Part shown: positions 1-4,937 of the stretch, in pieces
Position numbering within the stretch: position 1 is the first letter of the stretch
Layout: the number at the start of each line of letters is the position of its first letter
DNA from: JBCCRH01 sp039208045
GTDB lineage: Bacteria; Bacteroidota; Bacteroidia; Chitinophagales; Saprospiraceae
Reading direction: 5' to 3'
Length of the DNA: 7,450 bases
NCBI GenBank assembly: GCA_039208045.1
Contig: JBCCRH010000323.1
Coordinates: 1-7,450 of the forward strand
The notes under the pieces: model-generated
Seen by the model: only the letters and a program-made list of their open reading frames with translations
The model's database searches: none
What the model was told of the DNA's origin: nothing
Made by a program: the position numbers and the translations under genes

Positions 1-1
1 C

Positions 2-460
2 ACAAAATATATCCAGCATCCTGCGGTAGATGTATTAAATAAGATGCTACAAGAACTAGCGCGCAAAGGCCGTGGTGTCCAAGGCGGGTTTTACGCTTAC
101 GCAAATGATGGGACGCGCAGGTTGTGGGAAGAGCTAGCAGCACATTTCCCACCTACCCAAAAGAAATACGATCGCCAAGAATTAGCTGAGCGTTTCTTGT
201 TTGCTCAAGTCATTGAGGCCGTTTGGTGTATGCAAGAAGGTGTCATCGACTCTATTCCCGCAGCTAACTTAGGTAGCATCTATGGCTGGGGCTTCCCGGC
301 CTTCAAGGGAGGGGTAATCCAGTACGTCCACGATTATGGCTTAGACGAATTTTTGAAGAAGTGCAAAACGTATGAAAAAAGATTCGGCCAGCGCTTTAGA
401 GTGCCGAAACTGTTAAAGTCCCTCATTGAACAAGAAAATTTTGCATTAGCGAAAGCTTAA
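2..460 (+). CDS. 3-hydroxyacyl-CoA dehydrogenase, C-terminal part (partial)
   Basis: This is the 3' end of a gene that begins before the window; the frame is open from base 2, leaving 152 codons and a TAA stop at 458-460. The protein resembles the C-terminal helical domain of the FadB/FadJ-type 3-hydroxyacyl-CoA dehydrogenases, which oxidise 3-hydroxyacyl-CoA to 3-ketoacyl-CoA with NAD+ in cytoplasmic beta-oxidation. Recognisable pieces are KGRGVQGGFYAY near the start, then ERFLFAQVIEAVWCMQEGVI and the GWGFPAFKGGVIQYVHDYG segment, which matches the conserved 'P-F-GG---Y-D--G' region of the family's second helical repeat. The NAD-binding Rossmann domain, and any enoyl-CoA hydratase domain, would lie upstream, so FadB, FadJ and a single-function enzyme cannot be told apart. 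No clear terminator follows. It has no evident link to the rhodopsin cassette downstream. Confidence 0.85.
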   Translation, partial: TKYIQHPAVDVLNKMLQELARKGRGVQGGFYAYANDGTRRLWEELAAHFPPTQKKYDRQELAERFLFAQVIEAVWCMQEGVIDSIPAANLGSIYGWGFPAFKGGVIQYVHDYGLDEFLKKCKTYEKRFGQRFRVPKLLKSLIEQENFALAKA

Positions 461-675
461 ACAAAAAGCCACGTCATAGAAATGTAACCATTGTTTATTC
501 CGTTTTGACTGCTACAATCTTACTAAAAAATGGCAGTATTGCTATTTATATTCTATTTGTTTTGTAAGACCTACTTCAAAAACTACCATCCTTCCATTTT
601 TTTTTGAAATTTCTGGAACAATTTGGTGATCTAATTGTCTATTCATCACGTGCTGTTCTTATTTCAGACAGCGGA
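461..675. other. Intergenic region upstream of crtY
   Basis: This AT-rich 215-bp gap holds no credible gene. It contains a nine-T run at 597-605. A small hairpin has arms GCTGT (652-656) and ACAGC (668-672) and ends three bases before the crtY ATG at 676. A weaker stem, GTGAT (626-630) with ATCAC (645-649), sits before it. The reading frame of crtY stays open back to a TTG at 604, but the extra 24 residues do not look like part of a lycopene cyclase. I could not find a convincing TTTG/TAnnTTTG promoter pair, so the transcription start of crtY is unresolved. Confidence 0.5.
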
Positions 676-695
676 ATGTGTATTAGTAAACTATT
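674..695 (+). repeat. 22-bp repeat, copy 1, over the crtY start codon
   Basis: These 22 bases recur at 3902-3923 with a single mismatch (T681 here, C3909 there). The copy begins two bases before the ATG at 676 and ends one base before the alternative GTG start at 697. It reads as codons M-C-I-S-K-L plus two bases, and the mismatch is in the third position of the Cys codon, so it is silent. A 22-mer with one mismatch is not expected by chance in a window this size. Confidence 0.85.
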
Positions 696-1896
696 AGTGA
701 ATAAATTCGACTACATAATTGCCGGAGGCGGATGCGCAGGATTGAGCCTTGCCTACAACATAGTTCAAACCGATTTAAAAGATAAGCGCGTTCTTATCAT
801 TGATGCTGATCAAAAGCGCAGCAATGATCGAACTTGGGCTTTTTGGTCGAAGCACGATACACTGTTCGATGCCATCGTATCCAAGAAATGGAACAAGCTC
901 TCTTTTTTTGACGATGAAAGAAGCAAGAAGGAAAACATTGCTCCTTATACCTACCGGTTGATACAGGGCCTCGATTTCTACAAGTTCGTAAAAAAAGAGT
1001 TGGCAGCACATGCAAACGTAACGTTTTTAGAGGCATATGTGAGTAGAGTGGGAGAAGATCAAAAAGGGGCGTTTGTTTGGGCAGATGGGCAGCGTTATAC
1101 TGCGGAATGGGTTTTCGATAGCTGTTTTACAGTAGGTAAGTTAGCTAATAGGAAAGAAGGTGCGCACTTCTTACTACAGCATTTTCTGGGATGGCGAGTA
1201 AAGCTAGAAACACCAGCTTTTAATACCGATGAAGCCATACTGATGGACTTCAGAGCACCCCAAGATAATGATGCGCGTTTCTTCTATCTACTGCCATTTT
1301 CTGAAAAGGAGGCACTGGTAGAATTTACGCTATTCTCTGACCGATTGTTGGACAAGAAGGCGTACAGAAGTGCTTTAGAGGGTTATCTCTCCAAGCATTA
1401 TGCAGAAATAACGTACACTATAGAAGAGGAAGAATTCGGAGTTATTCCGATGACCGATCAGACACTTACCGCAGAGACGGATTATCCACATGTGGTACAG
1501 ATTGGGACAAAAGCAGGTATGGTAAAGCCTACTACAGGCTATGCGTTTTTAAATATACAAAAGCAGGTCAGCGATATTGTTTCTCAATTACAAGGCAAGA
1601 AATCAACTTCTTTAGCAACCTTGACGCAAAGTCGTTTCCGCTTTTACGATCGCTTACTGCTGAACATTTTACAAGAGGATGGGAGAGAGGCAAAGGGCAT
1701 CTTCAGCAAGTTGTTCCATCGTAATAGAATAACGACCATACTAACATTCTTGGGAGAAAAAAGCACTATTTGGCAAGAAGCTAGAATATTTGCTTCGCTC
1801 CCAACACTACCTTTTTTGAAAGCTTTATTTAAAGTTTATATAGCATCTTTTTTTAATTCACCAAAACCAAAAGCACAACTCAATCAAGCAAAATGA
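676..1896 (+). CDS. crtY: Lycopene beta-cyclase (CrtY family)
   Basis: A FAD-dependent enzyme of 406 aa that cyclises both ends of lycopene to give beta-carotene, at the membrane. The N-terminal dinucleotide-binding motif is DYIIAGGGCAGLSLAYN (residues 12-28). The family signature NDRTWAFW follows at 50-57, then QHFLGW (168-173), MDFRAPQ (190-196), the FFYLLPF segment (202-208), IPMTD (257-261) and GMVKPTTGYAF (281-291). All are typical of bacterial CrtY, and the length is close to the usual 380-400 aa. Start choice: ATG 676 gives a short leader before the Rossmann motif. GTG 697 would start even closer to it, and TTG 604 would add 24 unlikely residues. No Shine-Dalgarno is seen, as is usual in Bacteroidota. 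The TGA stop overlaps the blh ATG in an ATGA, so the two are probably translationally coupled in one operon that supplies retinal to the rhodopsin encoded just downstream. Confidence 0.93.
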   Translation: MCISKLLVNKFDYIIAGGGCAGLSLAYNIVQTDLKDKRVLIIDADQKRSNDRTWAFWSKHDTLFDAIVSKKWNKLSFFDDERSKKENIAPYTYRLIQGLDFYKFVKKELAAHANVTFLEAYVSRVGEDQKGAFVWADGQRYTAEWVFDSCFTVGKLANRKEGAHFLLQHFLGWRVKLETPAFNTDEAILMDFRAPQDNDARFFYLLPFSEKEALVEFTLFSDRLLDKKAYRSALEGYLSKHYAEITYTIEEEEFGVIPMTDQTLTAETDYPHVVQIGTKAGMVKPTTGYAFLNIQKQVSDIVSQLQGKKSTSLATLTQSRFRFYDRLLLNILQEDGREAKGIFSKLFHRNRITTILTFLGEKSTIWQEARIFASLPTLPFLKALFKVYIASFFNSPKPKAQLNQAK

Positions 1897-2840
1897 CCAC
1901 TAGGTATCCCATATTATATCGAAGCGTACAAGCTTTTGCCCTGATCATGATTTTGATCGGCTTAGCTTTCCCTTCGTTGCTGCAGCAATGGGAACTCATT
2001 CTAGCGGTTAGCATGATTGTATTGATAGGTATTCCACACGGAGCAACCGATTATCTTATCTTTCGCCATCTCACACAACCTTTTTTGGGAACGCGCAAAA
2101 TGAGCGCATTTTATCTCAACTATCTTTTAGTCATGGCAGCATATAGCTTACTATGGTGGGTAAGCCCTATATCTGCTTTGCTATCCTTTATTGTACTCTC
2201 TGCCTACCATTTTGGTCAATCCAATTGGAATTACCTTAACACCGAAAATAAGACACTGCGTGCTACCCTTTATTTAAGTTGGGGTTTGCTAGTAACAGTA
2301 ACTCCTATACTGTTACACTTTGAGGCTGCTCAGCCGATCTTGACCACGATATTAGCGACGTCCGTCCCTGTCCTCAGCAAAGCCTTTTGCTGGTCGTTAG
2401 TATTGGGTATACTGATTCTCAATGTATGGTTACTCGTCTATCTGAGAGTCAGTAAGTTAATAGCACTTAAAGAATTTAGTGACGAATGGATCACAATTGC
2501 ATTGTTGATGGTAGCTTACTATGCTCTACCCTTATTACTGGGGTTTACCATTTACTTTGTGTTTTTCCATTCACTGAGCTCGGTCATGGACCAAATTCAG
2601 TTTTTTAGGAAGCAATTTCCGACCTATGATTGGAGAAAGTATGTAAAGCATACGTTCCCATTGACGCTGGCCGCATTAGCGGGTTTAGCTCTATTAGTTG
2701 GTCTCCAATGGCAAATGGGGATACAACCGAATGTTGGACTATTGTTCATTTTTATTTCGATCGTAACGTTACCACATATGTTGCTCATAGATAAGCTATA
2801 CGAGGAGTTGGAAGTGCCAGAGTTGCATAATATTGGATAA
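1893..2840 (+). CDS. blh: Brp/Blh-family beta-carotene 15,15'-dioxygenase
   Basis: A 315-aa integral membrane enzyme that cleaves beta-carotene centrally into two retinal molecules, the chromophore of the rhodopsin encoded next. It is strongly hydrophobic, with about eight membrane segments. Family motifs are GIPHGATDY (residues 46-54, His49), SAYHFGQSNW (103-112, His106), YFVFFHSLSSVMDQ (221-234, His226) and TLPHMLL (292-298, His295). The conserved histidines are thought to hold the catalytic iron. The third motif is H-S-L-S-S rather than the H-S-x-R-H I recall from characterised marine Blh proteins, so the second histidine of that pair is absent. I believe H-S-x-x-S forms occur in other Bacteroidota, with His295 a possible substitute ligand. 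The ATG lies inside the crtY stop (ATGA, 1893-1896), implying co-translation. Transcription may end or be attenuated at the hairpin that follows the stop. Confidence 0.92.
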   Translation: MTTRYPILYRSVQAFALIMILIGLAFPSLLQQWELILAVSMIVLIGIPHGATDYLIFRHLTQPFLGTRKMSAFYLNYLLVMAAYSLLWWVSPISALLSFIVLSAYHFGQSNWNYLNTENKTLRATLYLSWGLLVTVTPILLHFEAAQPILTTILATSVPVLSKAFCWSLVLGILILNVWLLVYLRVSKLIALKEFSDEWITIALLMVAYYALPLLLGFTIYFVFFHSLSSVMDQIQFFRKQFPTYDWRKYVKHTFPLTLAALAGLALLVGLQWQMGIQPNVGLLFIFISIVTLPHMLLIDKLYEELEVPELHNIG

Positions 2841-2856
2841 GTGTGTAAAAAAGTTT

Positions 2857-2899
2857 AGGGAAATTTTCCAAGCGTAGTTGTGGACAAAATTTTTCCCCT
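2857..2899 (+). terminator. Imperfect hairpin after blh (terminator or attenuator candidate)
   Basis: The left arm AGGGAAATTTT (2857-2867) can pair with AAAATTTTTCCCCT (2886-2899), with a 1-nt and a 2-nt bulge on the right side. A short CCA/TGG stem (2868-2870 with 2881-2883) extends it inside the loop. The left arm also forms a perfect odd palindrome, GGAAATTTTCC (2859-2869). No clean T-run follows, so it may be a weak terminator of the crtY-blh transcript, an mRNA-stability stem, or an operator just upstream of the rhodopsin promoter. Confidence 0.35.
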
Positions 2900-2911
2900 G
2901 AATTAAACATT

Positions 2912-2942
2912 TTTGAAACACACGCGTTAAGCACTAAATTTT
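2912..2942 (+). promoter_or_regulatory. Bacteroidota-type promoter of the rhodopsin gene
   Basis: TTTG (2912-2915) as the -33 element is followed, after 19 nt, by TAAATTTT (2935-2942), which matches the -7 consensus TAnnTTTG except for the last base. Transcription would start near 2949, giving a leader of about 25 nt. The leader is A-rich (AACAAAAACCACAATAATA) with no Shine-Dalgarno, typical of strongly translated Bacteroidota genes. This suggests the rhodopsin is transcribed on its own as well as, or instead of, with crtY-blh. Confidence 0.6.
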
Positions 2943-2973
2943 TAAGAGTTATTTAACAAAAACCACAATAATA

Positions 2974-3747
2974 ATGGATGCATTAGTAAATTTCGAGCCA
3001 ATGTTGTTGGCTAACCTCAAGTCTGGCGACTACGTAGGATTTACGTTCTTCATTGGCTCTATGGCCATGGCCGCTGCGACTGTGTTCTTTTTCTTTCAAA
3101 TTGGTAGAGTAGAAGGTAAGTGGAAGGATTCTATGCTTGTTTCAGGCTTGATCACTTTCATTGCTGCAGTACACTACTATTACATGAGAGACTTCTGGGC
3201 TGAGAACCAGGCTTCTCCAACTGAATTCCGTTACATCGACTGGATTCTTACTGTACCTTTAATGTGTGTTGAATTCTACTTGATCCTACGTGCTTTCGGT
3301 GCTAAAGCTGGTTTGCTATGGCGTATGATCGGTTACTCTACTTTGATGTTGGTAGCTGGTTACCTAGGTGAAACAGTGTACAGAGAAAGCTCTCCACTAT
3401 GGGGATTCATCTCAACTATCGGTTATGTAGGTATCTTGTATGAAGCATGGTTAGGTTCTGCTAAGAAAATGTCTTCTAACTCTAACGATCCAATACTACA
3501 GAAAGCATTCAGTGCTTTGGCATGGTTCGTATTAGTTGGTTGGGCAATCTATCCAATTGGTTACATGGCAATGGATACAGGTTGGTTAGCAGGTGTAATT
3601 CCAGCTTCTTCAATGGACATCATCTACAATATCGGTGATGCTGTGAACAAGATTGGATTCGGTTTAGTAGTTTACTCTTTGGCAGCTTCTAAGACTGCTG
3701 AATCTCAAGCAGTTAAAGCTTCTAGCAAGACAGCAGCTAACGTATAA
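2974..3747 (+). CDS. Proton-pumping rhodopsin (proteorhodopsin/xanthorhodopsin-like)
   Basis: A seven-helix retinal protein of 257 aa in the inner membrane. Helix C carries RYIDWILTVPLM (86-97) followed by CVEFY: Asp89 is the proton acceptor, Thr93 the middle residue and Glu100 the donor, giving the DTE motif of outward proton pumps rather than the sodium-pump (NDQ) or chloride-pump (NTQ) motif. His67 (AAVHYYYMRDFW) matches the histidine that pairs with the acceptor Asp in proteorhodopsin. Met97 sits at the spectral-tuning position (Leu or Gln 105 in proteorhodopsin), predicting green absorption. Lys225 in YNIGDAVNKIGFG binds retinal. Gly144 in PLWGFISTIGY aligns with the glycine that opens a side window for a carotenoid antenna in xanthorhodopsin and Gloeobacter rhodopsin. 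The C-terminal tail is polar and rich in Ala, Ser and Lys. Many third codon positions are T (GCT, GGT, TCT), suggesting high expression. Upstream crtY and blh make its chromophore. Confidence 0.96.
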   Translation: MDALVNFEPMLLANLKSGDYVGFTFFIGSMAMAAATVFFFFQIGRVEGKWKDSMLVSGLITFIAAVHYYYMRDFWAENQASPTEFRYIDWILTVPLMCVEFYLILRAFGAKAGLLWRMIGYSTLMLVAGYLGETVYRESSPLWGFISTIGYVGILYEAWLGSAKKMSSNSNDPILQKAFSALAWFVLVGWAIYPIGYMAMDTGWLAGVIPASSMDIIYNIGDAVNKIGFGLVVYSLAASKTAESQAVKASSKTAANV

Positions 3748-3759
3748 TTGATTGACTAA

Positions 3760-3809
3760 AAGTAAGGGCTATTCCTTTTCTGCAAAAAAAAGTGAAGAGC
3801 CCTTTACTT
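3760..3809 (+). terminator. Terminator-like hairpin after the rhodopsin gene
   Basis: AAGTAAGGGCT (3760-3770) pairs with AGCCCTTTACTT (3798-3809), with one bulged base. The loop region holds a pyrimidine-rich stretch facing an eight-A run that can add weak pairs. It starts 12 nt after the rhodopsin stop. The downstream tract (TTATTTCGGTTCTTTT) is T-rich but not a clean T-run. It is the most likely 3' end of the rhodopsin mRNA. Confidence 0.55.
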
Positions 3810-3832
3810 AAGATTATTTCGGTTCTTTTACG

Positions 3833-3964
3833 AGGCCTTGTTGAAAACCAGACCAAATAAAAAACCTACGCACGTTACATTGAGCTGTTGTGCATAGGCT
3901 AGAATGTGCATTAGTAAACTATTCGCGCAAAAATAGTATAAATTTTGGTTCTTCAGCAAGGCCT
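3833..3964. repeat. 132-bp structured inverted-repeat element
   Basis: The arms at 3833-3850 (AGGCCTTGTTGAAAACCA) and 3946-3964 pair along 18 positions, with one T-G wobble (3841/3956) and one bulge (C3951). Inside are a nine-position hairpin, CCTACGCAC (3865-3873) with GTGCATAGG (3890-3898), and a six-base hairpin, ACTATT (3918-3923) with AATAGT (3932-3937). Between and across them lies copy 2 of the 22-bp repeat. The element sits between the two converging genes. On the plus strand the outer stem pairs best (G-U) and the inner hairpin has a C-A mismatch; on the minus strand the inner hairpin is perfect with a G-U and the outer stem has an A-C mismatch. It could be a small or 3'-UTR RNA, a bidirectional terminator, or a MITE or IS remnant. 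No target-site duplication is seen. Confidence 0.6.
3902..3923 (+). repeat. 22-bp repeat, copy 2, in the convergent intergenic region
   Basis: It matches 674-695 at the crtY start at 21 of 22 positions. Read in the crtY frame it starts a ten-codon mini-ORF, MCISKLFAQK followed by TAG (3904-3936). Its core TGCATTAGTAAA (3907-3918) also occurs exactly at 2979-2990, covering codons 2-6 of the rhodopsin; that 12-base match alone could be chance. Confidence 0.85.
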
Positions 3965-4010
3965 TTTCTACTAACACGCCCTCTTTTTCTGTTAATCTTC
4001 TCGATTTTCT

Positions 4011-4745
4011 TCACAATTGCTCCATCAATAACCTCACGAGCATCACCATTCCGCTCACTACCATTGCCCAGATCACCCAAATTCTAAAGCTTTTATTACT
4101 CATCTTAGCAAGCATGCGTTTACCAAAAAAGTTGCCAATCGCAGCTCCCAAACCCAATGCTACACCATACCCCCAAAGCGGCGGATGCATACTGCTAAAA
4201 AACGCATAAGAGCCTACCTGAAAAATTCCAACAAAAAAAGAATTGGCTGTTTTCGTTCCGATCAACTGTTCCTTCTGCAAACCATAATTCATATAAAAAG
4301 GATTCAGAACCGCTCCAGTTGCGCCCACCACTGTAGAGACCAATGAAATAATAAATCCCAACGGAATAAAATGCCATGCCCGAACGCTAAACGAACGCGC
4401 CCGCTGCCCAAAGCGGTATTGTAAAATCGTACTGATTAGAAAAATAGCCAATACATACTCTAGCCAGATCAAGCGCATATTGGCGAAAAGCCATGCCCCA
4501 AGCACCGTACCTACCAATGCAGGGGGCACATAATACCATGCTACTCGCCAGTCAATACCTTTCCAGAAAAGAACCAGCCGAACCGGTCGGCCAATGAGGT
4601 TCCCCAAATTCACCACAGGGGCCGTACTACTTACACCCACCAAAGCATTACTAATCGGCAGTAGCATCAGGGCCGCTCCACCTCCAGTGAGCGTGCTCAG
4701 AGCAAATGCTCCAAATCCTGCTATAAAAAGTAAGGCATAGATCAT
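4011..4745 (-). CDS. TauE/SafE (TSUP) family membrane transporter
   Basis: A 244-aa inner-membrane protein with about seven or eight hydrophobic segments, matching the usual length of the sulfite exporter TauE/SafE (TSUP) family. It shows the family's internal two-fold repeat: GFGAFALSTLTGGGAALMLLP (residues 10-30) and a second copy at 130-149 with LVSTVVGATGAVLNP. GNLIGRP (48-54) and GTKTANSFFVG (163-173) are the matching re-entrant segments after each repeat. Family members are linked to export of sulfite or organosulfur anions, but the substrate here cannot be read from the sequence and no sulfur-metabolism gene is adjacent. The ATG at 4745-4743 begins directly with the first membrane segment, and the stop is TGA (4013-4011). 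It converges on the rhodopsin gene and diverges from the peptidase gene. A perfect 14-bp palindrome lies 17 bp upstream of its start. Its 3' UTR would run into the structured element at 3833-3964. Confidence 0.85.
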   Translation of the reverse strand: MIYALLFIAGFGAFALSTLTGGGAALMLLPISNALVGVSSTAPVVNLGNLIGRPVRLVLFWKGIDWRVAWYYVPPALVGTVLGAWLFANMRLIWLEYVLAIFLISTILQYRFGQRARSFSVRAWHFIPLGFIISLVSTVVGATGAVLNPFYMNYGLQKEQLIGTKTANSFFVGIFQVGSYAFFSSMHPPLWGYGVALGLGAAIGNFFGKRMLAKMSNKSFRIWVIWAMVVSGMVMLVRLLMEQL

Positions 4746-4761
4746 GTGACAAAAGATTAAA

Positions 4762-4775
4762 TTCTGATATCAGAA
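4762..4775. promoter_or_regulatory. Perfect 14-bp palindrome upstream of the TSUP gene
   Basis: TTCTGATATCAGAA is a perfect even palindrome 17-30 bp upstream of the transporter ATG, so it would fall in its 5' leader or core promoter. It looks like a dimeric regulator's operator. On the minus strand CAGATTTG just upstream of it is a one-mismatch -7 element, but no good -33 partner was found. Confidence 0.4.
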
Positions 4776-4873
4776 ATACAAATCTGCTATAAAAATCCTA
4801 CATTTACGAAAGCAACTCCTGCTTACTTCTAACCAATTTTTCATCAAACGAATAAATTCAAGACCAAATCTTT

Positions 4874-4886
4874 CACGCTTAGCGTG
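4874..4886. promoter_or_regulatory. Perfect 13-bp palindrome at the peptidase promoter
   Basis: CACGCTTAGCGTG is an odd perfect palindrome (arms CACGCT and AGCGTG around one T). It lies one base before the TTG that serves as the -33 element of the peptidase gene, a position suited to a repressor or activator site. As RNA it would make a six-base-pair stem with an impossibly short loop, so a DNA operator is the better reading. Confidence 0.35.
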
Positions 4887-4887
4887 G

Positions 4888-4918
4888 TTGGCCCGCGCGA
4901 CCCTAAAACTTACTTTTG
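4888..4918 (+). promoter_or_regulatory. Bacteroidota-type promoter of the C10 peptidase gene
   Basis: TTG (4888-4890) is followed after 20 nt by TACTTTTG (4911-4918), an exact match to the -7 consensus TAnnTTTG. Transcription would start near 4925, only about 13 nt before the first ATG (4938), or 19 nt before the second (4944). Confidence 0.6.
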
Positions 4919-4937
4919 TTACACGATATTAAAATCC

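Noticed and set aside
508..537. ACTGC/GCAGT hairpin as a terminator for the upstream gene
   Set aside because: The stem is only five base pairs with a 19-base loop and no T-run after it.
569..586. AGACCTACTTCAAAAACT upstream of crtY as a third arm of the inverted-repeat element
   Set aside because: Only about 12 of 18 positions agree with AGGCCTTGTTGAAAACCA and there is no matching partner arm, so chance similarity is likely.
604..675. Upstream TTG start adding 24 residues to CrtY
   Set aside because: The extra residues precede the Rossmann motif by far more than is usual in the family, the TTG sits in a T-run without a ribosome site, and an ATG lies closer to the conserved start.
775..1036. 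Two minus-strand frames within crtY
   Set aside because: They lie wholly inside a well-supported gene on the other strand and have no recognisable motifs.
3890..4087. 65-codon plus-strand frame in the convergent region
   Set aside because: It starts at a non-ATG codon, overlaps the transporter gene end in antisense, and its sequence resembles no family; it is a chance frame through the structured element.
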